A DNA stretch of 64,000 nt from Stercorarius parasiticus (lineage: Eukaryota; Chordata; Aves; Charadriiformes; Stercorariidae). The position numbers and the translations under genes are program-made. Below, one piece after another: positions 37,447-49,024 of the stretch (positions are counted from its first letter, which is position 1; every line of letters begins with the position of its first letter). Where the stretch lies: the NCBI GenBank assembly GCA_013396915.1, contig VWZL01000441.1, forward strand, positions 63,560 to 127,559, written 5' to 3'. Under the pieces are notes generated by a model. That model saw only the letters and a program-made list of their open reading frames with translations. It was not told where the DNA came from and did no database searches.

Positions 37447-37671
37447 CTGTAGCTTTTCCATACAGACGGTAGATAACAAAGTTTTGTCTCTCTTGTTCTA
37501 TATATGTTCTATCAAAGTGATAACTGTCATCCAGCGTGGGCTTATTTAGGATATAAGATGTTCTGGGCTGTTTCTCAGGATTAGCTTCCTTTGAGAAGAA
37601 CAGATACGTGAATGGTGCTTTTGCCACCATTTTCTTCATATTGTCTGTAAATGTAGCTGCAGTCATTTATG
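37447..37671 (-). other. Candidate exon (225 bp), minus strand, unassigned
   Basis: The minus strand shows a good acceptor (TGCTCTTTCTGACAG, ending right of 37671) and a donor ACAG|GTATAT (at 37447). The length is exactly 75 codons' worth. A frame starting at ATG (37666) is open to and past the donor. It has protein-like composition with aromatic and charged residues, for example TSYILNKPTLDDSYHFDRTY. A stop lies one codon upstream of that ATG, so the exon would have to be a first coding exon or a decayed one. A second frame (INDCSYIYRQYEENGGKST) is open for 29 codons in the first half, which hints at a frameshifted pseudo-exon. I do not recognise the protein. Confidence 0.25.
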
Positions 37672-39142
37672 CTGTCAGAAAGAGCAGAATACATAAAGGT
37701 TTCAAAAATATTTTGTTTACTAATCATGCTACTGATTGTGCACTATAGAACTGTATGGATGGACATTTTCAAAGGAAGAAAAAAGAAATTTTCCTTGCAG
37801 AATTAGCGAAAGAACACACCTGCCCTTGTAATGGACTTCATGGGTTTGAAATGTTGGTATTTGACAATGTGCTTAACACAAAATGGTAAAAATGAAGCAT
37901 TTTAACAGCTGCTGCGTATTTTATAACCGACTTAATTGACTATGCCGTTTGAGACATGAATGACATTTTAGCTGACAAAGTTCACGATAAATTCAACTGC
38001 TGGCAGTGTAATTATCCCTAGTCGTTTATTCATCTGTATGTTTCCAAGCGGCAAGATTTCTGTGGTTTTGCAGATGTGATAGTTAACTGTGCCTCTTTCT
38101 TACAGGATGATACCTATGTTTCTTTTTGTCTGTTTATTTGTTTTATTTCAGATGAAATTATGACTGGACTTGGTATAGTAGGAAGAGTACACTCTTCCAA
38201 GAATAAGAGATACAGTACTGAAGAGTGGAAACTGGAGCAACTACCTTTTACAAATAATTCAGTGATATCCAGGGAGTAAAGGAGGAAGTTGAGTATTATC
38301 TGTCAGAGTTTCTTAACAAAACAACATGCGAAATCTCTGGCATAATCAGTGAAAAATAGGTCAATTTGAATTTCAACAGATTTAAATATGAATTTGCATT
38401 TCTGGATGAAAAAAAAACATAGGCTTGTAGATACTTGTCTGCATGGAATAGTTAGAGCAGCATAATTACACTGCAGGGATTTCTGCACATTAACTCCATG
38501 CCTGGAAAACCTCAGTCTGTGCTGAGGGATCCTATACCGAGTCCCTCTCTAGATAAAGTTACCTCCTTTCTGTAAGTGCAGAGGAGCCTCATGAGATTAA
38601 CCTTGCTAGGCTAAAGCTAACCTCTGTGAATTTAATCTACAAGTGCTTGTGTGCTGTAATTTAGTAGTTGCCCAGGAAGAAAGTGCTGCCATAAATTATT
38701 TCCCTCGTTTACTGTGGATTAACTGGTCTGTGAAGACAAAGTGTAAGTCACCTGGGTACCTTTGAAATTTATACTCACATTTTTAGCTTCACAGAACAAC
38801 CACTTTCTTGTCATACTCAGACATAACAATCAAAGTCTTGACCTTGAGCAGCATCTAGGAAGCAGCAGTTACTCAAAATCAATCTTTAGAAATACTCAAA
38901 GGCAGAAAATCTGGTTTTGGAGCAGTTTACTTTCTAAGAAACACCAGTAGACTCCTGGTTGATTTCTAGTGCTAGCTACAGAGGCACCAATCACTAAAAG
39001 ACATCTAATAGTTCATGGCATGTATTTGCAACACTAGACAATACTGCATTTTGTGAGACACATGTAATGGTCAACTAAATTTAATGTGAATTAAGACAAC
39101 AGCGATCCTCAGTTTAAATACATGTTGTTTCTGTTCTGATGC

Positions 39143-39600
39143 TGTCCTGGTTTCAGCCAGGAAAGAGTTCATTTTCTTTCTAGTGATTGCTGTGAAAGGA
39201 ATTTCAAGAAGGAATATTGTTTTAGTTGTTGCTAAGTCATGTTTATACTTTTCAAGGACTCTTTTCAGCTTCCCATAGAAGCTGGGAAGGAGCACAGACA
39301 GAACAATGGAATGGCCGATGGAATATTCCGTACCATAGACATCATGCTGGGTATAGAAACTGGAATTGGCCGGCATGGGGGAATCCGCGATCGCTGCTCC
39401 AGAACGTACCAATTCTCTGGGTGGTGTGAGTGATTTGTGTCAGTATTGTTGTTGTTGTTGTTATGTTATTGTTATTTTCCTTTTCTTTCGTTGTTCTATT
39501 CAACTGTCTTTATCTTGACTCACAAGCTTTTTCTTTCCCTTTCCCCTCCTTTTCTCCCTGTTCTCCCCGCCCTTCTGGGGCGAAGCGGGATGCGTACAAA
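39143..39600 (+). mobile_element. ERV-type solo LTR, copy A (3' end eroded)
   Basis: Long terminal repeat of a neoavian endogenous retrovirus. It starts TGTCCTGGTTTCAGCCAGGA and carries the family motifs AGAGTTCATTTTCTTTCTAG, TAGTTGTTGCTAAGTCATG, CAGCTTCCCATAGAAGCTGG and ATATTCCGTACCATAGAC. A TATA-like TATAGAAA lies at 39352-39359. A GTT/ATT-rich tract (39444-39478) and a pyrimidine-rich part ending near AAGCGGGATGCGT at about 39596 follow. The usual last roughly 40 bp ending in CA cannot be found, so the 3' end is truncated or diverged. No internal retroviral genes and no primer-binding site are seen. Class is probably ERVL/class III from similarity to copy B, by inference. Confidence 0.85.
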
Positions 39601-42600
39601 CAAAGAGGACTTTCTGGAAATAGGGAAAGAAGACATCTAATACACACTTGAAGCAGCTGATGTTGATTTCTGGGACATCCTTCAACTAGAAAAAACAGAG
39701 TAACAATATTGTTTTCTATTTTCGTTTGTGCCTTTCCTTGATAATAGGTAAATAGCAGTACTGCCAGCTGAAGATGTGATCCTGAATTTTTTTCCTCTGA
39801 CAGTGTACAGGATATTTGGCAAATTCTATCAGAACTTTTCAAACATTTTGTGCGATAAGCTTTGCATCTTAGCCTAGAGGTCTACATATCTTATTTGAAT
39901 TACTACTTATTTTTAGCAATTTTTATTAACAAGAAATTATATGTGCAATCAGATGGGTTGGCAAAATCAATAAACTCCAGCACTTCATTTTTAACACTGT
40001 TCTAATGGTTTTAACAGTGCTTTCCAGACTAAGGAAACAGTGAATGTAATTCTAATTCATTATATATAAGGCCTCTGGTCTAAATACAGAATTTTCTTTG
40101 AGAAGAGCAGGGATACTTTGTTTGAATTATAATAGCTATTATTCAGGCTAATGCATACATCACAGATTTGTTATGTGATAATTCTAAGTGTACTAGCCTT
40201 ATAAAAGCTTTCCATGAAATCTGATCACTTGTAAAGCGATGGAGGAGAGAGAAGATAGAAGAAAGTAAGATGACCCACCCATCATGGTTATTACATGGCA
40301 GGTGGTTTAATTCTGTCAAACTTACAGCTCCAGGTCGGAAGTTCAGAAAACTTCATAAGCCTAGAGATATCCCTACTGACTTCTGAATTAGCATGTGTAA
40401 GATACAAGCAAATGCAATTCTTAAACCATTACCATAGCAACATTATTAGTGTTATGTTAGTTAAGACTGCAGCAATGTTTCTATTTTTAAAAAAACAACA
40501 ATGCTTCCTTCCTCCATATAAAATGGAAAGTATACAGAAATATTTACTTCATGTCTGCCTCAAAATCAGAGCTTATCATCTCAAGTTATGTTCCAGCACC
40601 ACTGAAATGGTGTAAAATCTTTGGTGACTGATGCATTGTATTAAAAATCTAACATCCTAAAATAACAGATCTAAATATTTTAGTTACAACCGATCCACAA
40701 GTAATACTGAAAATTCCAATAAATCTTCTCATTTGGAGTGTAAAGCCAATATACTTTCCACCCATTCCAGCAGCTGCTATATAAGGATACCTTTATGCAC
40801 ACATGCACACTGAATTTGCTGGGCAAAATTTTCAGTATTATTTGACACAAGTTACTTCAGCTCATAATTTAGATACCTCAATATTTGCTGTCTTCACAGC
40901 AATAGGACTCATAGGACACCATTTCTTATTACTGTTTGCAGTTACTCAAAAGTAACAAACATAATCCTATTTCTGTATACGCTATAAGTAGCAATGCATG
41001 ACAGTTACATTTCCTCTTTATTCTAGATTGTCAGAACTTTTTTGCAATTTGCCTAGATGTCTCCTACTATTGCTACCTCTTTCTTTCCCTGGGAGATTAA
41101 ACCCTAAAATACAAATGTATATCTTTTAATCATGAAAAGAGCAAGAGATGGAAAGTATTACTCAGAGATTCTAGAGTGAAAGCAAGACTTATGTGGTCTT
41201 CTGAATCCTTCATCCTTTCAATTATGTCAACAATTAATGGGTGAAAAATGAATTTACATTAGAATAATATGCTAAAGGGTAATTAGACAGCTACTTGGGA
41301 GTAGAAATACACGTAAAACTCACAGTGAACAAGAATCACAGTTCTCCCCGATGCTCTCATTTGCACAGCACTTGAATACCTTTCCTTTGCATTTCCAGAT
41401 GCCTACGATGGAAACTGCGGCAGGAGAAGTGAGTTCCCATAAAGCTCCTGTGGTCAGCCAGAATGATTGGCACATTATGTGCTCTGCCGTTCTCCTTGCA
41501 TGTACCTGCCTCGTCCTGGAAGGCATTCTGGGCTGCAAGAGGATGGGAAACAAGGTATTACTCGTAATCAGCCAAGAATCTTTGGCAAAAAAAGAACATT
41601 GAGGTTTTTGCCTTCAGCCAGCTTTAAACTTCTTTTTTTTTTTTTTCTTCTTTCTTCTGCTGCTGTGTGTCTTCAGGAAGGGACAAGCATTTTTCCAGGC
41701 CTCACATAAAATAAATATAAAGTACTTTCTATTCCCAACAGTAATAAATGCCCATTCTGAACCAATTTATTGTAGCCAGCCTGAAATAAATAGCTTTCTT
41801 TTAGTGCCAAAAATCTTCACCTTTAAATCAACTCCGTATTCTCAATAAGAGATCTTTTTGCTGTAGTGAAATGTTGATCTGCGTGCTCTCATTTGAGATG
41901 ATATTACTTCTAAACGTGTCCAAATTTTCAGAATATGGAAAAACATCCCAAACTGAATTTTTTACTTGTTGCTTTGAGATAACCAGGTGTCACGCTGATA
42001 GAAGGTTGCTAATCCGGAATAATTGGGTTTCCATGAATACAAGGCACCAGCAAGGATGAATTGTAGCAGGAAGGGTAAAACTCATCATTAAATAGCAAGG
42101 GACTGTCTAATTGAAATTTGAAAAGTGAAGAATGAATCATGCTCTATGTCCTGGAATGCTGTGAAGCTTTCAAAATTAAAAAAACTACTCCTTTCAGAAT
42201 ACTTTCCAGGCTGCTTATGTGACCTAGCAGGCCATCTCTGAGTCAGAGAGCATTCGGTACGCACTGACCTTCTGAAAAGGAAATTTGTCTTTTAAACTCT
42301 CAATGACTGCATATGGAAGAGGTGGGAAAAAAGTATCTGGTTGTTACATGAAATGGAGGTTTTGGTTCTTTAATAATAATGAAGAGACAACTTCCTTCAC
42401 CAATTCTTTTTCCAGTGACGTTCCTGAGCTGATATATCACAGAAAGCAATGCTGTATTTTTAGCCTTATACATTTGATTTAGACATGCTCCTCATTACCA
42501 ATAAGCCGCAAAAATTGTGTGACACTGACTCAGTTCACAGTCCTATAATTTACCTGAAGTACTAAATTATTAATAATTGCTCCTCAGTTGTAATTAGGAA

Positions 42601-43039
42601 AGTAAGAGAGCTGTTGCATTAGCATTTCGAGTCTGATGGCCTATTTTCTCCTTCCTTTCAGAAGTGCAAGTGTCTCTGTAAGTAGGTAATGAAGCATACA
42701 GTAACTTGGCATCCTTATAGGGATACTGAGGCAATGTTCCCGGGGCTTCTGTTATCCTAGTATTTTTTTACAGTTTTCTTATCCCAGAAAGCCTTCTTGC
42801 AACAGGATTAACCTCTTTCTAGAGGAATGACTGTCCTGGGCCAGAACAAATGTCTCTCTGCTGAACATGCCTCATACCCAGTGGTGGGCAAGAGCAGATG
42901 CTGAGGGGAGAATACCAGAATAGGGCAATCTGGCAGCAAGGCTTTCCCAGAACAGTCTCCCAGCCTCCAATATTTTACAGCTCAAGGACTTATTCTGCCA
43001 AAAGTGATATGCTTGTATTTAATAGCCCTTGGGGATTCC
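39601..43039. other. Gene-free interval
   Basis: AT-rich and unique. It holds poly-T at 41633-41646, a GC-richer open segment at about 41340-41560 (listed separately) and a micro-exon-like arrangement at 42662-42677 (strong pyrimidine tract ending TTTCAG, 16 bases, then GTAAGT). No gene is recognised. Confidence 0.55.
41401..41554 (+). other. Candidate exon with start codon, unassigned
   Basis: A good acceptor (TTTCCTTTGCATTTCCAG) ends at 41400 and is followed at once by ATGCCTACGATGG. From this ATG the frame stays open for over 60 codons. It reads MPTMETAAGEVSSHKAPVV and then a hydrophobic Cys-containing stretch (near IMCSAVLLACTCLVLEGIL) that could be a membrane segment. Possible donors are GAA|GTGAGT at 41431 and the weak AAG|GTATTA at 41555. 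CpGs are relatively frequent. No family is recognised and chance is not excluded. Confidence 0.15.
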
Positions 43040-43610
43040 ACTGATTTGCCTAATGGCTTTTTGAACTCATGACAGCTTTTACCAATCACAGCATGTCATG
43101 TCATGGAGCTCCACAGCTCAACGGTCTACCATGCGGAGATGGGCTTCCTTTAGTTTCTTTTGCATAAGCCTATCGATGGTTTCATCTGGCCCCTTGCTCT
43201 TGAACTGGAAGAAATAGTGAACTGCATCTCTTTGAGGATGTTTATGTTTTCACAGATTGTTACCATGTTTGCTCCACTGTTTCTCCTCTAAGCAGAGAGA
43301 TCTAGTTTCACCTGTTCCTCGCAGAAAATGATTCCATATCTTTGATCATCCTTGTTACCCCTCTCTGAAGTTTTTCTAGCTTTACCACAGTCTTTTTGAG
43401 AAGGGAAGGGGCGCGTGGGAGAGGCAGATTTTCAGAACTATGCACATTATCCGAGATACAGGAGTACCTCGGATTTACACAGTAGCATAAAATATTTTTG
43501 TTGAAAGCCCAAGATTTCACTTCAGAGTACTAGTAGCCAGCTTACAGCCCAGTAGGTTTTAAATTTCCAGCTCATTTCCTTGCCAGCAATGAAATCTAAT
43601 TTCTGTTTGC
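43040..43610 (-). mobile_element. Ancient CR1/L3-like LINE relic, copy G
   Basis: Heavily diverged antisense LINE. It follows the layout of old amniote CR1/L3 elements: TTTGCCTAATGGCTTTTTGA, then GGAGCTCCACAGCTCAACGG, TTAGTTTCTTTTGCAT, TTTCATCTGGCCCCTTGCTC, GATCATCCTTGTTACCCCTC and finally GGATTTACACAGTAGCATAA. The minus strand still codes LEKLQRGVTRMIKDMESF, matching the family block L-E-R-x-Q-R-x-x-T-x-M-I. Homology fades beyond about 43500 but a TTTCTGTTTGCTT block near 43610 may belong to it. This appears to be the oldest identifiable repeat in the window. Confidence 0.75.
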
Positions 43611-44466
43611 TTACTCCAGTAGAGCGCTATGGCGATCAAGTCGTGCTACATGCTTCTGGAGTCATGTGTGGAGAGGATACAATCAATACTGCTTGGTGTC
43701 TTTAGAATACCTCCCTGAGGTTTGTGCTACCCACTGCTCAGTCAAGAAGAGGGAATAATTGTTCCAGATGTTCACAAGTCAATGTTATCAGTGGTGTAAC
43801 AGCACTGAAACCAACAGTGACCTGATAAGTTGCATTTAAAGGAAATGCTGTCTTCTCACGGGGAAAATAAAGCTTCTGCTCAGAATCTAAAGGCTTTCAG
43901 ATTATTTCAGCTTTATATCATTTTTTGAAGTGTACCTGGCCCTTGATTAGCAGCAGCATTTTCTGCTTAATTCAACTTGCTTTTATCACACAGTTCTATC
44001 AGTTTAAAAATTCTGAACTGGCATGCCCCTAACAATGAACTCTTTGCTTACATTTATTCTATGCAAAAAAAAAAAAAATTAATGATGATAAATCATGTTT
44101 CCTGGGAGGTGTTACTTTTCTGCCTCAAATCTTAAGTGGCCAGAACCCAGAGCTTACACACGGACTCACTGTCATTTCTAATGATATTCCATGTCTACAA
44201 ATCATTATCTTCCTCGGATCAGCCAGCAGTCACACATGAGTTCAATGAGACCTGCCAAGCTTAACAAAATAACCTTTCCTTTCTCTCAAAAATATGTTCA
44301 GAAACCAAGCTGGATGAGACTGTAGCCCAAAACTACTAGTTTTAAGCACAGAAAAGGGGCACATCTTTTCCAGTGTCCTATTGAACTGGCTGTTTTCAGT
44401 TGTTCCCTGTGATGGCTGATAGTGTCCACAGTCTGTCATAATTTGATGAGGACAGCTTCTGGTGGG

Positions 44467-44524
44467 GTTTTTTTTTTTGTTGTTTTTGTTTTGTTTTGTT
44501 TTGTTTTATTATTTGGTTTTTTTT
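44467..44524. repeat. T-rich simple repeat with (TTTTG)n core
   Basis: A run of T followed by TTTTG units (about 44484-44507) and more T. It is translated as a spurious Phe-rich frame (44462-44647), which is not a gene. Confidence 0.9.
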
Positions 44525-45639
44525 AATGCGAATGTAACAAAGTTCAGAATGGCTTTCAAAATGAAATTCTGCTATTCCATATTCATTCTCTTACTATGCT
44601 TTCCAGCTCAATTTCCTCAATTGCAATGTAAAGATAATTTCCCCTGACTGGTAACCCTGTAAACACATGCAAGGACATGTGGGTCACTGCATAGCCGTGT
44701 GCTGGGAAACGCATTCTCGGTAGCACTGAGTAGGACAATTGGCAACCCTTTTAACTGTCTTTATACCTTTAAGGAACTCAGTATTTATGATTAGCAGCAT
44801 TAAATTGTATTAAAATTAAATATAATTCATTATGTTTGAATATTAACATTATTTATAATACTGTGACACACTGAAGGAAGACATTTGAATAAAAATACCT
44901 CTTCTCTTACTTTGAATTATCATTTAAAAATACCATTTTAAAGAACCATAAAGCTAAACAGTAGTACCTTTACTGCATAATTTATGTCTTTCAGCCAAAG
45001 ATTTGGGTTGTGTACAGAAATAATTAAAACTCTACTGAAAAAAAAGATGTTTTAAGAAGAAATACTATAACTCTGGGCAATAAGTTTCCATTAGGCTCAG
45101 TAAGTGAAAGAATCTTCTTTTCACCTAGCAGACTGTTATAAGTCATTGCTACTCAAATCCTGAGGCAGTCTCTGCTGTATAATCGAAAAAGAAAAGCCAC
45201 TGGCCAAAAGCATTTCCATGGGGACAGTTGTTGAGTGTTTTTCATCCAAAATATTTTTTCAAACAAAGGATAATTCCATTCAATAAATTTAAATAACAGT
45301 AGGAAAATTCTATTTCACATTACTTCTAATGATACTCAGATCTTATAATTTTTTAAAAATTGAAAAAATTAGAATGTTATGTTATTACATTTTTGGTCTA
45401 AAAAGTAACCTGATTTGATCAACATTACCTAATGTATAACTAACGGCAAAAGCTCAGCTAAATTACTCTGCAATTTACCAACATTAGTTCGCACAAATAA
45501 AAAATTCAGACCTCACACTTTGTTACTCAAATTTCAAAGTGGAATTGTAGGTTATAGCTATGAATGCTTCTTACCAGAATGCACAAAATAATTGGAATAA
45601 TTATGTTCTTTAAACCCTATGAACAGGGCACTCAGTGCA

Positions 45640-45970
45640 TACGCAACTCTGACACGACCACCTAGGAGCAATACTCTATTCAAAATGCCACTCTTCTGAC
45701 ACGCCAAAGTTTTGTTTCAGGCTAATTATTGACACCAACATTTTGGCTGACACTCTCTGTTAGGAGCATCATAACGCCAAACATTTCTACGCGGTATCAC
45801 TTTCCCGTATGCTAATCTCCAATCTTGCACTGGTATTATTGTGTAGAAAGTCCCAAAATCCTGAAGGGTACTTCACCAACATCGTTCCTGCCCCAGGACG
45901 CATTGCCCAGTTTTGAATAGGAGTCCCAACACTTAATCCAGTGATAGCAATTTCAGTGACAATGTCCATT
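45640..45970 (-). other. CpG-rich open segment of unknown origin
   Basis: In CpG-poor surroundings about nine CpGs fall within roughly 330 bp (near 45642, 45653, 45702, 45776, 45790, 45805, 45882, 45899). The minus strand has a 60-codon ATG frame (45787-45969), open further upstream to a TAG near 45986, with protein-like content such as GLSVGTPIQNWAMRPGAG and VKYPSGFWDFLHNNTSA. No domain or family is recognised. It could be a fairly young mobile-element fragment, an exon, or part of a retroviral internal region; the solo LTR copy B starts about 120 bp to the right. Confidence 0.3.
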
Positions 45971-46089
45971 CCAGGTTTCTTCTTCTACAGCTTTGCCTTA
46001 CCAAGTGCAGCACCACTTCTCAGTTCTATTTCACATCAAGTACTCACGAAAGCAATGGATTCTTGGGGCAAGATAAGCACTACCCCTGT

Positions 46090-46566
46090 TGTATTGGTTT
46101 TGGTTGGGATAGAGTTAATTTTCTTCATAGTAGCTGGTATGGTGATATGTTTTGGATTTTTGATCAAAACAGTGTTGATAACACACCGATGTTCTAGCTG
46201 TTTCTGAGCAGTGCTTGCACAGCATTAAAGCTTTTCTGTTTCTCATGCTGCCCCACCACACAAGTAGCCTGGAGTGCACAAGTTGGGAGGGGACTCAGCC
46301 AGGACAGCTGACCAACTGACCAAAGGGATATCCCATACTGTATGATGTTGTGCTCAGCAATAAAAGCTATAGGACAGAAGGAGGAAGGGGGGACTTTCAG
46401 AGTTATGGTTGCACAAGCAGCTTTTGCTTTACCTATTAAACTTCCTTTATCTTAACCCACCACTTTTCTCACTTTTACCCTTCTCATCCTCTCCCCCATT
46501 GCACTGGCAGGGAGTGAGCAAGTGGCTGTGTGGGGTTGAGCTGCCCACTGGGGTTAGCCAACAACA
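46090..46566 (+). mobile_element. Complete ERV-type solo LTR, copy B, with probable 5-bp TSD
   Basis: 477 bp from TGTATTGGTTTTGGTTGGGA to GGGGTTAGCCAACAACA, with TG...CA ends. Family motifs in order: GATAGAGTTAATTTTCTTC, TGATAACACACCGATGTTCT, GGACTCAGCCAGGACAGCTG and CAAAGGGATATCCCATACTG. A TATA-like AATAAAA lies at 46359-46365 and a polyadenylation-like ATTAAA at 46435-46440. The flanks CCTGT (46085-46089) and CCTAT (46567-46571) agree at four of five bases, consistent with a 5-bp target-site duplication that has since mutated, as expected for class III (ERVL-like) elements. No internal genes flank it, so it is a solo LTR left by recombination. Confidence 0.9.
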
Positions 46567-49024
46567 CCTATTGTTAAAAATTACCACATCTTTTCCTCAA
46601 GAATATAATCCTCTTTTAACAGCCAGTTTTCCTACTCCATTCTGACTTTGTGTGGAGTTGCAGTGACCAATGAAGTCCTAAGTAGTCTACTCAGATGAAG
46701 CACCTTTCTGGTAATCATCTCCCTGTTCAGAAAGAGATGCAAGAAGACTTTTGTAGTAGTCTCCCCCTGGGTCCCTACTGCTCTCTTTGGAGCATAAGAC
46801 CCAAAGATTGTCATTGCTGTAAACTTTTGGCATTGGAGACAGGGAGTTAAATGTGACCCATCCTCAAAATCTCTGTTAGAAGAAATAGATTGTTGAAAAC
46901 AAAACAGCTCAAGAGTTTTAGATTATCTCCATAGTCTTTAAATGACAGCAGAATACAGAATCTCCTTTTTCCTAAATGTGAATTTAAAAGCTGAGAATTT
47001 TTTTTTTAGTCCTTTCAGGTAATACATTAAGCTCAAGTTTATCTAAGATGCATCAGGAAAAGTAAGTGAAACACAGACAGGTACCTGGGGTAGAAGAGTA
47101 GTAGACCTACCAAATCGCCCTAGAATAAAGTGAACTAATAGAGAATAAACCATAATCGCACGTCATTTAATCCAGAAGAGCCATGATGGGAGAGAAGACT
47201 GGCTGGCCGAATGTTTCAGAAATATTTACTAAATATTGCTAAATATTTACACTTCCTACCATCTTCCCCTTTCAGATTCAGAGAAAGATATAGCGAAATG
47301 GAATAATGATCATGAGTAGAACAACGAAAAGGTGATAACAGTAAAATGAGTCGTGTTAGTGCATTATAAAAGTGTTCATTAGCACCGTTAATATCCATTA
47401 GAGATTTACTAATGCCAGAGATCACACAATAAGATTATACACCTTTTTCAACACATTTGACAAGCAACACATTAATAAATGAACACTCAGCTCTAACAAT
47501 TTGTCCATCAAGGAGTAAAATTATGTGTTATTTCATGAATTGTGCAACAATATAGATGCATTATGAGAAGTCTGTGAAGTGACCCTCCTAAAATGCTTTA
47601 ACTGCACAAACGGTTACTGTGCAATTTGCTGCAAGCTAAATTTACTGAGGCATCCATCAGCTATCTAATAGAAGAGATAATGCACTGAACCAGGGGTTAA
47701 TATGGCTAACATGTATCTTTCTTTGGCATCATCAAGCCTTGAGAGGAAATTATAAAGGTCAAAGTTTAAAAAGTTAGCTGTTATAATATTTTTTTCCCTA
47801 AGAAAGCAAACTAAAAAAATCTTAATGGAAGATAATGAAGATTAAAATTATGATGATAATAAAGATTTTTAAAAAACACCTTTGCTCCATTTTTCACATT
47901 CTTTGAGAATTAGACAAAATATTCATCAGGGAAAGATAAGCAGAAAGTCCTCTGTAACAGTATGAGGCACACATCTCATAGGTGAACCAAAGTTGACAAG
48001 CCCTAACAGCTCTAATAGTGGCTTTGTCCTGCTGAAGCTTGCCATTTAGGCTGGAAATAGCCTTACTCTCCCCTTTAGAGCTGCACTGAATGTCAGTATC
48101 CCAGCAAAGTATCGACTTTTGAGCCTGAGGGCAGTGAGGAAGGGACAGAGGGGAAAGAGGGAAGTTTTTGCATTGTATATGACTGAGACAATTTAGAGCT
48201 AAGGCTTGTTATTCCATGATAACAGTAAAAGTCTAAGCCCTATAATCTGCAAACTGGCAAAGCTGAAAACCTTTCTGAAAACTATTTGATTCTAATTAAA
48301 CAATAGATAGGATTAGGAATCTGTTTCTGTGTATCAGATACAGTAAATGACATTAAATGTGTATGTCCCGGTTCTGAGAAGACGGTAAAGCAATAGCCAC
48401 AGTTTGTTGTCTTACCGCTGAATAGTTATTATTCAATGCTTGGTCATCCTTTTGTTACAGTGTTGGTCTTAGACATTATGAATTAGTCCTTTGTTATTTA
48501 AAGTATCAGATCCCATCCGGAATTCAATTATTCTCTCAGTAAACAACTTTTTTTTTTCCTAAATTAACCTCCTCAATCTTTTAATCTACTGTAATAACAA
48601 AAATGATCAGTGAGATTGTCAGGAAAGAGGTATAATTTTCTTAAAATTATTAAAATGACCCACATCAAGGTCTTCACAGATTTTTATGAAAGTTTTTTTT
48701 ATGAGATACATTATGGGTTCATCTCTACGTGTATTGAATGAATGAGAAGGAAAGCAAAATAGAGCCTGAAGTCACCGAGGGAAACATTGACAGTTATTCT
48801 ACCAGAGCAAAGTAGACTGCCCTAAGAAAGGGAGTAATCTTTCTTCTTGAGAGAAGAAAAGTCATTAATAACTAGCCTTCATTTTCCCTGGGGCCATTTC
48901 CAAGTGTTGCTAACCACCAAATATGATTATTTTTTTAAAAATACTGGGTAACTATACTGTTATTGGAGTAAAAGTAAGCTTCTAATTTTTATTAAGATCT
49001 CATTATTCTATATATTATTCATAG

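Larger units (their letters stand above)
28441..39142. other. Gene-free AT-rich interval
   Basis: No protein family is recognised. Items: an 11-bp duplication TCTCACTGAAA at 28891-28912; a 19-bp tandem duplication at 29555-29592; A-runs at 31003-31016; a repeated AGAAATTCAGAGGAA near 34263-34330; a strongly purine-biased plus strand from about 34640 to 35690; a 29-bp tandem duplication at 37121-37191; an exon-like open segment at 37447-37671 (minus); and two strong acceptor-like sites at 38104 and 38150 (plus). All else appears unique and non-coding. Confidence 0.55.
43611..46089. other. Gene-free interval
   Basis: AT-rich sequence with a T-rich/TTTTG tract at 44467-44524 and a CpG-rich open segment at 45640-45970 (listed separately). 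Nothing else is recognised. Confidence 0.55.

Noticed and set aside
39071..39412. Minus-strand 113-codon frame
   Set aside because: Antisense to LTR copy A; LTRs do not code on that strand.
39138..39593. GATGC on both sides of LTR copy A as a target-site duplication
   Set aside because: The right-hand GATGC lies inside sequence that aligns to the LTR (GCGGNTGCGT part), so it is not a flank; the true 3' end is missing.
44462..44647. Phe-rich 61-codon frame
   Set aside because: Translation of a T/TTTTG simple repeat.
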